Below, one piece after another: positions 37,915 through 49,853 of a stretch of 64,000 nt of DNA; position 1 is the stretch's first letter; every line of letters starts with the position of its first letter. This DNA comes from Haliclystus octoradiatus (taxonomy: Eukaryota > Cnidaria > Staurozoa > Stauromedusae > Haliclystidae). The notes under the pieces were generated by a model. It ran no database searches. It was not told the origin of the DNA and saw only the letters and a program-made list of their open reading frames with translations. The stretch lies in contig OU744447.1 in NCBI GenBank assembly GCA_916610825.1, forward strand, positions 10,833,751 through 10,897,750, in the 5' to 3' direction. The position numbers were made by a program, and so were the translations under genes.

Positions 37915-38245
37915 ATATATTAGTACGGGTTTACGATCAACACGACGATTCAGGTCAAAAACTATAATTTTCCATAATTGTAGGGTATTAGTTTAGTTGT
38001 TTAATTGCACACATTATACACCTATTTACAATGTGACATATCTTATTAAAGAAATGTATCAAAACTATAATGAATGGAACAATGCCTAGGCATCTACAAA
38101 GTTACAGAAGGTTCAACTTGTATTTAGGTATTCAACATCGACACGATGATTCAAGCAAAAACTACAATTTTCCATAATGGTAGGATATTAATTCGGTTGA
38201 TTAATTGCGCACATTATATACCTATTTACAATGCAACATAGCATA
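37915..38245. repeat. Tandem local duplication upstream of MYND gene B
   Basis: A ~120 bp stretch (ACACGACGATTCAGG, CCATAATTGTAGG, ATTGCACACATTATA, CCTATTTACAATG) recurs about 200 bp later (ACACGATGATTCAAG, CCATAATGGTAGG, ATTGCGCACATTATA, CCTATTTACAATG). Gene A has one copy at 21320-21420. Confidence 0.65.
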
Positions 38246-40704
38246 TTGAGAAATGTATCAAACCTATAAGGACGGTTAAACATAAACAGATACGAATTAT
38301 AACTTCCCAAGTAATTAATTAGTGTTATTTTCATTGAAAAGATATATGTTGATGAATGTAACAAAATATTTGCTTCACATGCATCCTCAGATATGTTCCA
38401 CATGTTTATGGGTTAGTGTAAGACCCTATATACATACGTAGTCGTTATTTAGACCTAGACATTTACAGTAAAGTAAAGTAAATTAGACCATACAGTTGGC
38501 AGGTTTTAACTAGACCTAGTTTTAGCAGTGCGATACTCGATAATTGACAATGTTTACCTCCAATCTGCTGGGCTTGTTCCATCTTTAATTGGTTCCATGA
38601 TATTTCGATAAGAATTAATGGCCCCTCCCCTCCCCCTTCCACAATAAGAACACAGAAATTGAGATTCAGATTAAAAAAGATTGTATGCATTACCTTATGT
38701 AGTTATTTAATTGTAGGCCTAATTTGTTTGTTTTTCAAAATGTTTCTGATGTGTCATTTTTAGCTTTTAAAAATATCAAAATATTTTCCTGTCTCAGATT
38801 GTCAATTTTCAAATTAGCCACAATATTGATTTTAATATCGAAATTATCATCAAAAATATTTCATCGTGTATAATATACAGCTTTGATTTTTGAAATGTAT
38901 ATGTTTCACAAAAGTATATACTATAGTTACATATTTTGTGTGACAATTTATTGTAAATGGAAAAAACATTACCCCCTTGAATGTCAAATAGGATTATAGA
39001 ATTTGCTTACTAATTTGAAAAAATAATCGAGTTTAGAATATAATTTGAAAATGAATTCAATTCCGCAGTTACTATCGATTGAAAAATGAAAAATATTACC
39101 CCTTGAATGTAAAATATGATTATGGAATTTGCTTATTGCTTTGAAAATAAATTTGAATACTATTATAAATGCTGGATATAATATTGAATATAGATATATA
39201 TAATATAGAACTGCAGCTCATTTCGGTATCATTGATTCAAATCATGCAACAATTTCCCACAACCACGACAAAATCAAATGAAAATTGAAGAAAATGTTGA
39301 TATAAAATGGAACATATATGAATATAAGAATCGAAAACAAAATTTAAATTTAATAAATGGCAATGCAAGATGAAAATAATACAAACAATTTATCTTTGGT
39401 TCATATAACATAGTATGAATAATGGATTTAACGTATAAAAACAAGAGTCTGAAGATGAAATACTTGATACTAAGAAACAAAGTAATTTTTAATAAATATA
39501 ATTGAATAAAGATCTTAGTGGATATATACAGATGTTGATAATAATTAATAGATAAATATTAATCCTAAAATTGAATTTGGAGTTTTTTTATCGATTGATA
39601 TTTGATTAATTCATAGTCTTGTCTGCAATATATGATCATACCTATATTAATATACTTCTGATACATAAACAACCATGAGGATGATGATGATGAAGATATT
39701 AATGCATAATATAATTGTTATAAAAAACACATAAATTATTTTAGTTATTATAATTCTGTTATCTTGTTAGTAAATAACATGTATACAAATATATCCATTA
39801 TCCACATGCATAACAACAGGACAACAACTATATCAAATTTGACTGGACATATTAATTTTCTGTTCCTTATATAATTAATTAGTATAAACCTAGAATCAAA
39901 TCAAGTCAAGTAACAAATCTAGAATCTGAGCCTCTCTGTGTTCTTATCGATTTCCCTCTTATCAAAAATATAATGGCACTAATAATTTAGCTAACCTGTG
40001 ACTGTAGATTGCCTTTCATCTCAAAATAATCTTTCTTTCAGATTGAAAATACCAACCAATTGACCTAATTTAACTTTTTACTTAGATTGTACTAATGTTT
40101 ATTTATGAAGCAATTTTTATTTTGTTGCAGAGAGCATTCTGAAATCATCTCGCGAAAAAAAATTCCTGATGATCGTGAAACTTGAAATAGCAAACTAAAT
40201 ACGGTGTCTCAATTTCATTAACGTTGTTATTATTATCCTTCTATATATTACTTTCATTTTCCAACAACAATGACATATACATATAATTAATTATAACTCA
40301 AAGTCCTATAACTGCAATCTTATAGGGTTTTAGCGGGAGATGCTGATAGTGAAAATGTTGTAAACTTCATATTGGATGAATTTTACAATCAACATAGTAT
40401 ACTTAAATATTACACGTAACCATATTTACGTACAGCAAAAGTACGATAAATTTCTCTGTTACAGGTAACAGGAATTGCAAGCAAATGCCTCTAATGCCAT
40501 GATTCCATCCATATATATAATAATGATAATGCCATGTGACATATTACTTCTCGAATAAACAAACAAATCGAACAAATCTCGTCTCTTAATTGATTAACCA
40601 TACAATTCCATTATAAAAATAAACGTACAAGAGCTTCATGTAGTCCATGGCCATTCGGAGAAAAGGTTCAAACTCGACAGAATGAATGAGAGTTTCTCTA
40701 TAAA
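38246..40704. other. Intergenic, AT-rich, partly paralogous to 21700-24200
   Basis: No gene is seen. It keeps patchy colinear similarity with the region upstream of gene A. Confidence 0.45.
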
Positions 40705-40860
40705 ATAATATAATTCAAAGCGGCTGCTGCGTATTTAGGGCTTGACAACAATCTATAATAGCAGTATGTAGAGTCAAATACTAAGTATGAGTGTTAACCA
40801 ATTGAATGTCATCCTTTTTGGCTTTAACCAATGAGAGAAGAGCAGCTATGACAAAATACA
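40705..40860. promoter_or_regulatory. Distal conserved element B with paired CCAAT boxes
   Basis: Counterpart of 24240-24370: AATAATATAATTCAAAGCGG, CTGCTGCGTATT, TTAACCAAT (CCAAT at 40798-40802), TTTAACCAATG (40828-40832) and AGCAGCT. The CRE-like GCGTCAT of copy A is not clearly retained; an insertion separates the two halves. Confidence 0.45.
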
Positions 40861-42129
40861 AATGAGAATGATAGTATGGGACAATCAAGCTATGGGAACT
40901 CGAGGCACAAGAGACGAATATTAACAATAGTTTTTACATAGTTTTAAACCAAATATAAAAATAACCAACCTTAGAATGTAATCTAGAGGTTAAAGGTTAA
41001 AGGAGCAATAATGACCAGCTGGCGCTACTCACACTTGGGATCACGTACATGTTTAGTTCGCCGCTCAATTCTTGCCCCTTTTTATATTGCAATGTTTAAA
41101 TAGATCAAGTGTCTCAAATATAAGGAGACTTGTCCAATAAATTAGTTCTCATACATACATTGAAGTTATATAAAAGTTATTAAGAAATGGTCAGCTTGTA
41201 AGTATGCTTGAAATGTATGCATATAAAGTTGAAATAAATATTGAAAATCAAGTGTGCAATAATTCATGCATAAAAAGCTGAAATTTATATTGAAAGTTAA
41301 CAAGCAAATTCATTGTAATCTATTGTTGTATTCAAAACTGACGTGGTCTTTTTAATCTTTTGAAAACCATGAGTAAACAAAACTATCTAGTATAAAAAAC
41401 ATCAATGAATTGTTGATGTACTCCATTCTATTAGCATATATACTACATGCAGTAGGTCTTAATCAAACTTTGCAATGCTTAATATAAAATGTTATTATAA
41501 CTTTTGTAAGCCTTTTGACATGATAATATGTAATTAAATTATTTGGGCATGTTGATCAACATTACTAGTGTCTTTCTTTTGTTTATTCTATAATCATTTT
41601 TCATAATCAATTTTCATCAATTTTCATAATATTAACGAGCTTGCTCAAGATAGGAATAAATGGAGGCAAATGGTATCTAATGAATGACGATTAACACGAT
41701 GCCAGAAAACCGTCCGTTTATTTAATAACACGTGATCATGATGATGATGATATAATCGTTTTCTTCAATATAATTCTTTTCTTTACACTATTGTTTGCAG
41801 AACACAATTCATTTCATGCAATAATTTTGATTATTTGCACACTTCAAAGATTCGTGCTTTGAAGCCTGTTTGTGGAATCGTCTCTTTAAAATGGATAATA
41901 GAAAATTGCAATCCATGGAGACCTGATGACGTCATGTCGCGGTATTCACTACGGCGTTTCGTGCTTTCAATCATGATAATATTCAGATAGGGGAATAAAT
42001 AATCCTTCATAATATGTGATTGGATGGTGCTCGTGCATTTACATCTAATTGCACATAGTGTCTATCTTTAGAATACGAAATCAGTAAAATGAAGGAGATT
42101 GATGAATCAAACAACGAGAAATGTAATGA
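40861..42129. other. Intergenic, nothing recognised
   Basis: AT-rich DNA without a supportable gene. Confidence 0.4.
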
Positions 42130-42292
42130 CAAATTGATCTCTAGAAAAGTGAAATTTGGCAGACCGATCTCTATAGAAAAACGATGATACAGCGGCCCTT
42201 CTCTAGAAAAGGATGTGTCACAATATCTAGAGATAGGCTGTACATATTTAAAATATTCTAGAGATCGACTTCTCTAGAGATAGACCGACTTG
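42130..42292. repeat. Cluster of TCTCTAGA motifs with inverted symmetry
   Basis: Three TCTCTAGAAA or TCTCTATAGAAA motifs (42139, 42169, 42201) are followed by three in the opposite orientation, TCTAGAGAT (42222, 42260, 42275), with GACCGATCTC on one side and GATAGACCGAC on the other. The layout resembles a short foldback element or a clustered protein-binding array. Confidence 0.5.
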
Positions 42293-42499
42293 TTTTGGTG
42301 TGCTAAAAATTATGAGTATCAATTAAAGTTCAATATCAAAATGCAGATATGTATTTTATTTACCACATTTCAAAAACCAGTCACATTTTTATTACCAGAA
42401 AATAGCCGTCATTCGTTTACCAGGATAGAGAAATTAAAAATTATAGCACCTTAATTTATCCAGTATTTACAGTATATGTATCTATATATTTGACTTTTG

Positions 42500-43290
42500 A
42501 CATTTGATGTTTTCAATAAAATACGGAAAGAAATATCATGGACTCGCATTTCGACAGGGGTTGTGGGAGCTGCGGGTTTCAGGACACCACCCACAACATT
42601 TGTTTCGAAAGCTCAATTTTAAATGGGAACCTATCATAAGGCCTATCATTGAATCAGACACTGCAGTATGGAATCCAAACTACATCAAGGATATAATAAC
42701 CATCGATAAAGTGCAGAAGAGATTTACTTAAACGACTCTGTAAACTAGTAAATACGTATAGCCTTCACAAATTACTCTGATCGTCTTACTGTCCTTCAAT
42801 TAGAGTCACTGGAACTACGTCGATTAAGAACGGATCTTACAATTACTTTCAAAATGATACATGGTTTTGTTGACGTCGATGTAAATAATATATTTTCAAT
42901 GAAACCTAAAACAAAATACACGTTAAGGACAGGTCATTGTCTAATGTTGGAATCAACCAAAGAAATAAATGTCACCATTGGTTCTGCCTTTTCTCATCGT
43001 GTTGTCAATGTATGGAACTAATTATCTGATAGCGTTGTGACAGCAAAACATCCTATCATTTTTAGCAATCGATTATCAAAGGTTGACTTATCGCAATATT
43101 GCAAAAAAATTTAATTTTGTGCAACTTTGAACAATATACTGTATCAATATATTTGATTATTCATTTTATTAATCATGCATAAAAAGCATTTGTAGGCTCT
43201 ATTTAAGTGCAAGTTGTAGTTCCCATTATTTGCCTGTCAATTTTTTTACACCATTTAATTTGACAAATATATTCTATTCTATTCTATTCT
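42500..43290 (+). pseudogene. CR1/L2-like LINE 3' end with hairpin and TTCTA tail
   Basis: A decayed C-terminal RT region reads SDTAVWNPNYIKDIITIDKVQKRFT, then after a frameshift LTVLQLESLELRRLRTDL, FSHRVVNVWN and the 3' UTR. The wording (VWNP, KVQ+RFT, LELRR+R.DL, VWN) is the hallmark of CR1/L2-like elements. It ends with TTATTTGCCTGTCA, a loop, TTTGACAAATA and an (ATTCT)n tail. That makes it the reference copy for the tail hairpin seen elsewhere in the window. Confidence 0.85.
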
Positions 43291-43379
43291 AACCTAATAT
43301 GATATCTATTATAGAAAAATTTAATTTTGATCAATTGGTTACTATGTTTTTATAAATTTTCTCCTGTCCTTTATGTTTG

Positions 43380-43602
43380 TGATGTGAGAAACAAAAAATG
43401 TAAGTTGTCAACGCTTGTCCGCCCGCTGTACATACACGTGGAATCCCTCTGCCAGTTACTGATGGTATGCTCCTCTACATCTAGTAAAGTAGAGCGAAGT
43501 TTTAGCAAATTGCGCAGGTTAAAGACATGGTTAAGAGGCACAATGACTGCATCCAGACTGAATGCCCTTAGAGTGTTTGCCATTCAAACAAAGTCGTATT
43601 AG
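43380..43602 (+). pseudogene. hAT transposase C-terminal dimerisation fragment (ZMYM1-like)
   Basis: The plus frame carries STSSKVERSFSKLRRLKTWL, RGTMTASRLNALRVFAIQ and a stop. This matches the hAT C-terminal dimerisation motif (x-AERSFS-LRR-KT-LRS-M---RL--L). Only the last ~60 residues are credible, so it is a fragment. Confidence 0.8.
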
Positions 43603-44385
43603 ACACTATTAACGTGATTGATATATGTAAATCTTTTATCTGTAATGATCAAAGACGTAGAGATTTTGGAAATTTCTAATGAACCATATTAACAATGCCG
43701 TAGGTTGTTTGTTGCATTAATAGATTCTCAATTTGAAAATAATGATAACAACTTTGCTTTAGTTCAATATTTCATTCATACCCTCCAAAGAAATCATACA
43801 CAAATCGGATAATAAATACAAAATATTAACACGAACAAATCACTTTGAGACCTTTAAAATGACTTATATTGGCACTATTCCTCAAATTTTTTCCAGAGGG
43901 CATGTCCCGGATCCCCTAGCTTAGCAGGGCTTCGCCCTGTAGACACCCTAACCTATAAAAACCCTCCACAACCCCTGCATTTCGATCGTTGCAATATTGA
44001 GCTCTCGTAAAAATATTATACAAATATTAAAATTAAACACTTCCTATGCAATAGGGTTCATATAAACACGACTGTTGCGTCATGAGGCACGATGAATGGT
44101 ACGAAAATCAAGAGCCACCGCGGCGAGTAATTTTCTGAAGCTGTTTGAGTACCTCATAGCAACCGTACACTTCAACATATAACACGACACTTCAAACCTC
44201 TTTTATCAAAATTTTAGGGAGCTATCCCTGAGGACTGAAGCCCCACATATGATTGTTTAGCTAGACCAAAAGTAGTCAAATAGTTTGGTAAATACTAGTT
44301 ATAAATGACGAACAATCAGTGCAGTTCTTAAAACAGATATAGATACTATTCCACAGTTAATACATTCTAAATACTCCATGGCATT
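43603..44385. other. Intergenic, possible remains of the hAT element
   Basis: It includes a GC-richer patch at 43898-43980 (GGATCCCCTAGC, GGGCTTCGCCCTG hairpin), which may belong to the transposon 3' end. No gene is seen. Confidence 0.35.
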
Positions 44386-44718
44386 TTATAGGTACGCCAT
44401 TCGGCAAATACCATTTTGCTTCATTAATTTCTGATTTATATCTTCTAGAGCAGAAGGATACCTCATAATATTTTGTTCTTTTGGTAATATTTCATTCATT
44501 TCAGCGTTAACGAACGATAAAAATTCTGTATCTTTAGGTACAGTTAACCTATTAATATGTTTATTTAACGCTGATTTATTAAATAGTTTATTATTTCTTG
44601 GTTTGTGTGTTTTTATTTTCATTTTATTTTTGATGGTTGTATTGAAACTGTATAATAATGATCTTTGCCGGGTTGATTTCAAGGTGCATCCTTTCGATGT
44701 TTGAGTGATCGTAGGCTT
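44386..44718 (-). CDS. Candidate terminal exon of an unrecognised gene
   Basis: A pyrimidine-rich acceptor (TTATTCTTCCAG on the minus strand, 44719-44721) opens 110 codons in phase 0 to a TAA at 44388-44386. The product is Lys/Asn-rich, with a basic first half (KNKMKIKTHKPRNN) and an acidic, helical-looking second half (KDTEFLSFVNAEMNEILPK, SALEDINQKLMKQ). The family is not recognised, and no upstream exon of matching phase was found. It could also be a 3' remnant of a transposon gene. Confidence 0.4.
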   Translation of the reverse strand, partial: KPTITQTSKGCTLKSTRQRSLLYSFNTTIKNKMKIKTHKPRNNKLFNKSALNKHINRLTVPKDTEFLSFVNAEMNEILPKEQNIMRYPSALEDINQKLMKQNGICRMAYL

Positions 44719-44992
44719 CTGGAAGAATAAGTTAAGATATGGTAATAATTAGTTTCAGACTGAGGCACGAGAGAAGGAGGCGTTTCACTACAGATTTAAT
44801 AGGATGGTTCAATTGAGAATAATCAAGACAGGAAATAGCAAAGAATGTTTGAAGAGATGTAACTGGATTTTGGGATGGGCCTCTAATGTCCCTTGAACTA
44901 ATAACCTATCACATCAAAGATCCAAACACGCTTATACAAATTGCGTCAAAGTTTGTTTCGCTCCTACGCTTTTCGAATCCATCCACAATGCC

Positions 44993-45136
44993 ATGTTTGT
45001 ATTCATATTTACTAAACGAGAAAATGTTGGGAGACACGAGTGAAGCGCTAAAAAATCACGAGCTCCGAGCGAGTGATTTTTAGCTTCCCGAGTGTCTCCC
45101 AACTTTTTCGAGTTTAGTAAATATGAATACAAACAT
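44993..45136. mobile_element. 144 bp foldback palindrome (MITE-like)
   Basis: ATGTTTGTATTCATATTTAC at the left end is matched by its reverse complement at the right end. The arms (about 68 bp) stay complementary almost to a short centre at about 45064 (CACGAGCTCCGAGCG). Inner arm motifs are TGTTGGGAGACACGAG and CTCGAGTGTCTCCCAAC-like. No target-site duplication was identified. Confidence 0.8.
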
Positions 45137-47234
45137 TTGCAAGCATGTGGTAACCCTTTTCTAAAATAAAACAAATGTCGGAATCCCATTCGACGGCGAA
45201 TTTTCAATTCATGAATTCACAAGTTAAATTTCAATTCCAATTCATCTTCAAACCAAGCAAAGAGAATCCCACAACAAGATAGATATTGTCGAATAAAGAA
45301 AGACATGTATAAGAACTTCTCTAATATAAGTGGTACAATAGTTCTTTAGCAAATTAATGCAGTAATTGTTATTTAAATTTTAGGTTTACCTTGAAACAGC
45401 GTAGCCTATAATCGTCTTTCATTCTGTGTTTTTATTTTGCATGTTACACGACCAATAACTCATTTACCACGCTTTTCAATAAATGTAAACATCTTGAGCT
45501 AAGTAACGTTTTGTAAATCGTTGGCATTATTTAGATAGTTATTGGATTGTTATCAAAAAGTTATAAATTCTGTATTTTATCACAGATCAAACTTTTTGAA
45601 GCTTGCGGTTTTTCTCGGTTTTCGGAGCCATGTTTTATACCCTAAGATTTCATGCACGCTCTTTCGACCAATCAGATCGCAGAAAACCTTCGTGATATTT
45701 TAGAATACCTCTTCTTACTTCAGTCAATGTTGAGTTTAACACAATGCTGAGGTCGTCCACTTCATTAGAATTTGGGTGAAATTATTTAACATGAATAACT
45801 TTAATATGGTTTTAAGTGAAGGGGTCAGATGATAGATAGGGCACACGGGATCCAGATCTACTGGGTTTGCAGTTTAAGTTCAAACCCCTGAGCGTCAATC
45901 ACCTCAGACTGGATATCACTTGAATACTATCGTGATGGAGAATATATTGATCTACAGAGAATTGCATATATAGAGATAAAGATAGCTGACATTAAATTTG
46001 TTGAATTTGATCTGCAGTGTTACATTTGAGAAAAGGGCTATACGGCCACGTACGTAGCGCAATTGAGTTCTATTTTCTGGACTATTTTGCATTAGTGGAT
46101 AACAGTGAAATTCTAAGAGCTTGGTAGTCATTTTATTCGTGGCATTGACAATTGCATTAAACTTTCTGTGCAGTTTTCAAGTGAAATGCACGTTACACAC
46201 GGTTTAGCCAGAACGTATAAGTGATACTAGTAAAACTTGTGCAGGAAAAAACAATGCAGTGGGATGTCGGATTATGTAAACCTATGGTGATCCCATCTAT
46301 TATCCATTCTGTAAGTAATTCGGTTATTGATTTGCAGCATTTTGTAGCATCAAATGCCTACAAATATAGTTTTCATTCAGTACTATTTACCTGCGGAGTG
46401 CAATATGAAGATTTTGGGCAAAGCCGCTTTTCCTGATCTAGAACGTTCTTCAGTACAAGGTCAGTGGTCATATCATCAAGACAAACATTTGACCTTTTGG
46501 CACGGAGCCTTGAGCATCCTGAAAATAACAATCGAAAAACCGAATCGTATAGCAATATTTTTCTAGGAGAGTGACATTTCTAGGTGATTTTTCTAGGAGA
46601 ACGACCCTAAAAGAAATGGCAGTAAATTTTCATTCAGACATAACAGTATGTTAGATTGGTCCCTATTGGTAGGTTTCTCACCCTGATTCGTAAAAATAAT
46701 TCATACACCATTACAATCGTGAAACAGTACTTGATGCTTTGACACACCAAAACCAATGTCGCTGTTTATCAATCCATCGAGTTCATTTAGCTCAATTATT
46801 ATTTTTCTTGCCATATCGAGCACTTGTCGCATAAATAACCCAGAGATTGAGGGTTGTTCATTTTTTTTATATTTGTTTTTATTTGTTTCCCTTATTCGAT
46901 TATTGATTAGAAATTGATTTTCAAATCTTTTTATGGAAATTAGGGATGGAAATGATAACAACAATGGCTTTGAAATTCAACATTTAATTTTATTCAAACA
47001 TTTTTCAAGATGTAGTATGAATCCAAATCCAAATCCACATACTGGTACAAATCGTATAATCGTTGATATGGCAGTACAAATGTGCATTTGTCCAGGATTC
47101 TATTTTTTCAATTACCTGTACCGCTCTTTCCGTCTTGAACATTGATATCTTCTTTCAAAACATGTCCACACTCACAAGATCTTTTTCCTTTCCTTTGCTA
47201 TTTCACAAATCAAGATAAAACTACCAAATTAGTA
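45137..47234. other. Intergenic or intronic, no recognised gene
   Basis: A minus ORF at 46701-46964 (ISGLFMRQVLDMARKIIIEL) looks protein-like in composition but has no recognisable family or clear splice sites. A small repeat, TTTTTCTAGGAGA, occurs at 46558 and 46589. Confidence 0.35.
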
Positions 47235-47528
47235 TTAGGCCCTGTTTACACGGAGGTGGATCATCTTTCCGGAAGGATCAACCTCCTAGTTGAATCATCC
47301 GGCTCTATTGTTATTTTGCGTTGTGTTTCCAAGGGGGCGACCGGACATGAAAACAGCTTTCAGATAGGAGGATCATCCTTCTCTCAAGGATGGTTGACCC
47401 TTCGACCCCAATGCAGCTCTACATTGTTTTCATGTCGTGTCGCCCATTTAAACACTAATGATTTTCTCTGTCGCTTAGGAGGATGTTCCTTTTAGAAGGA
47501 TGATCCACTCCTTATAAACAGGGCCTTA
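47235..47528. mobile_element. Tourist-like (PIF/Harbinger) MITE, 288 bp
   Basis: The terminal inverted repeats begin GGCCCTGTTTAC on the left (47238) and GGCCCTGTTTAT read inward from the right (47525). They continue for about 40 bp with GTGGATCATC in both. They are flanked by TTA on both sides (47235-47237 and 47526-47528), the 3-bp TWA target duplication of PIF/Harbinger elements. The 117-codon frame across it (47142-47495) is not a gene. Confidence 0.85.
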
Positions 47529-48064
47529 AGGTGATCGTAGACGGCCCAACACTCCCAGTGCAGTGCTATTATATGGATGTATAATGGGCGTGCAGAAATA
47601 TTACTCTATAAACAAATGCATGTGCTTATTTCTTCAAATAAATGGGATTGTGCTGCAAATAGGAATAACCGAACTTTTTTACATATCAAGCAAAATTTCC
47701 TACCCTTTAGGACATATTTATATAAATGTGCTTGACATTTTATATTTTATTTGCATCTGTTTGTTTCCTTAAAAAAGCAACTATATATTATTGGAATGTC
47801 CGTTCACATATTAAGCCAAATATCAATAGCTATGCGCCAATTGCTTTGTACATAATAACTACTAAAATCTAAATTTTCGCATCCACATAGATTTTTATGG
47901 ACGCACAATGGCATGAATGTGTAGCGTGAAGTCGTAGTGAACAGAAATGCGAAAGAAATACTATTTTTTTGCTTTTGTAATCATTCTATTCAAATTGTTC
48001 ATCTTGAGGGGAATTTGAAATTGTATCCGACAAGCTATCCGCACTCACGCTTGTTTAATCTTTA

Positions 48065-48316
48065 ATGGATGCATCTTTCTTGTGTTCAATTATTGGCCCG
48101 TTATTTACAAGCGTAATTATTTACTGCACAAAGCAGTCTCTACTAATTTACCACCAGTACAGAAAAATGTATCAACGAATTATTGAGGGGCGCTGCGACG
48201 GACCTGCTGGGGGTCAAACGGTTATTCTATTTAAACAAGGAGACAACATGACACTCAACGCTTATAATTTTGCAGGTGGTGTTATAGGAAGATATGACTC
48301 AAATGATAACAAATAA
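48065..48316 (+). CDS. Unrecognised ORF or exon, 83 aa
   Basis: It opens with a hydrophobic stretch (SFLCSIIGPLFTSVIIYC), then a polar part with GRCDGPAGGQTVILF and NAYNFAGGVIGRYD, ending in TAA. Composition is balanced for such AT-rich DNA, but no family is recognised. It lies 70 bp before another open frame on the same strand. Confidence 0.3.
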   Translation: MDASFLCSIIGPLFTSVIIYCTKQSLLIYHQYRKMYQRIIEGRCDGPAGGQTVILFKQGDNMTLNAYNFAGGVIGRYDSNDNK

Positions 48317-48387
48317 AAAGGATTGATCGGGGGATTGATAATACTATATAGGAGAAAGCAAATTCCCTTCCAACAACATCATTCAAA

Positions 48388-48840
48388 ATGTATATATGTG
48401 TTATGATAGAATATCTTCATTCCACGGTACAACTATTGACTGGAACTGTTATAGATATGAATACAGTAAAACCCGATAGTAATGTTTCCGGATTTAACGG
48501 TATTGTGTCAATAACAATAAGCCAGAAACGTCCGAGAATGAGTAATTTGCGGTCAAACCTTGCTAAATATTTACCGCTAACAACGGATTCTCCCAAAATC
48601 GGTAAAATAGTTTGTCTCCCTTGCGTACAGTTATTGCCAGATTCATCTGTATATGTTTACGTTCAGCTTGGCAATTTTTCAAACATATGCTACATTTTAT
48701 CAAAACGCTTTTACATGATTGATAATGTATCATTGAAACGTATTATGTGCATTTATGTTGCCGAAGTCACAAGTGATCTTAAATCTTTTATTAGCATAAT
48801 TAAATCATATGTACCAGGGACAGTTTACATATATATATAG
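48388..48840 (+). CDS. Unrecognised ORF or exon, 150 aa
   Basis: The longest undisturbed non-repeat ORF in this part of the window. It has alternating beta-like segments (GIVSITISQKR, KIVCLPCVQLLP, SVYVYVQLGN, RIMCIYVAEV) and no low complexity. An acceptor-like TGTTATAG lies inside at about 48453. The family is not recognised. It may belong with 48065-48316 and the exon at 49854-49999, since all lie on the plus strand; this is inference. Confidence 0.35.
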   Translation: MYICVMIEYLHSTVQLLTGTVIDMNTVKPDSNVSGFNGIVSITISQKRPRMSNLRSNLAKYLPLTTDSPKIGKIVCLPCVQLLPDSSVYVYVQLGNFSNICYILSKRFYMIDNVSLKRIMCIYVAEVTSDLKSFISIIKSYVPGTVYIYI

Positions 48841-49853
48841 CGATGAAGTCAAATATTTTCCCATGGTACGGTAATATAATTATCATTATCGTAGATCCTG
48901 GCTTTGATGTGAAGCTTCTATAAAATGCTCAACTGCAGGTATATCCACTGTTGAATATATCCTGCATGGTATAAACAGTTAATGAAATTATGGTTACAAA
49001 AAAGATATTTACTTGGATAGGTATCACCTATAGATAAATAATACTTTTTAAAATCTTGTGATCATTATTCTGTTACTGTATGGCTATATAGACTCTATAA
49101 TGATATATACAGTACCTGTCTAACTAAGATATAATTTATAACTTCTTAATTTCATTTATATTTATCTACGAGCGTATGTATCGTCGAGTTATCTTCCGTA
49201 CATCTTGTCCAACATATATATTATACATGTATATAAATCTGTTATTGTGAATATCTACTTATCTGTGCACATACAGCGCGTATAAACTTTGCAAAGCGTT
49301 TGTGTTCGATAGAAAAGAAAATGGCGTATGAATTCAATATTGACTTGCTTATATACTAAAAAACGTAAACGACCGCAGAACACAAACCTTTCGACTGCAT
49401 GCGACGCATATCTGATGATCCATGATAATTTTCTAGCTCTCCAGACACCAAACCTGTTTTTATCAATAGCAAATTGAAAGTTGTTCCTTGAAGAAGAATA
49501 CAAAGTACACTATATATATATATATTGCACGATGCTCTTTCTTTTTCGTTGAATTTCAACAAGTCTTACTTTTATGTGAATCGACTACAAATCATCGGTC
49601 ATAGGTTTAATCATCGTTTTAATACACCGATAAGGCCTCGATAATAACTTCAACCAATATATACGATCCAAACAGCGTATAGATCAAAGACATCAATGAT
49701 CAAAGACCTATTCATGAGAGAGACTGAGTTGTAAGTCTTGTAACCATGCATGACCTTTCCTTTATGTGCTACGCATGCGTAAATCTAATTACACTTTCTA
49801 ACTTCATTAAGTGCAGTTTGTTGTCTCTTGTATTCTATATACTCTCATTTCAG

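Noticed and set aside
46701-46964. 87-codon minus-strand ORF with protein-like composition
   Set aside because: No splice sites of compatible phase, no recognisable family and no conserved copy.
47142-47495. 117-codon plus-strand ORF
   Set aside because: It lies almost wholly within the Tourist-like MITE and its terminal repeats.
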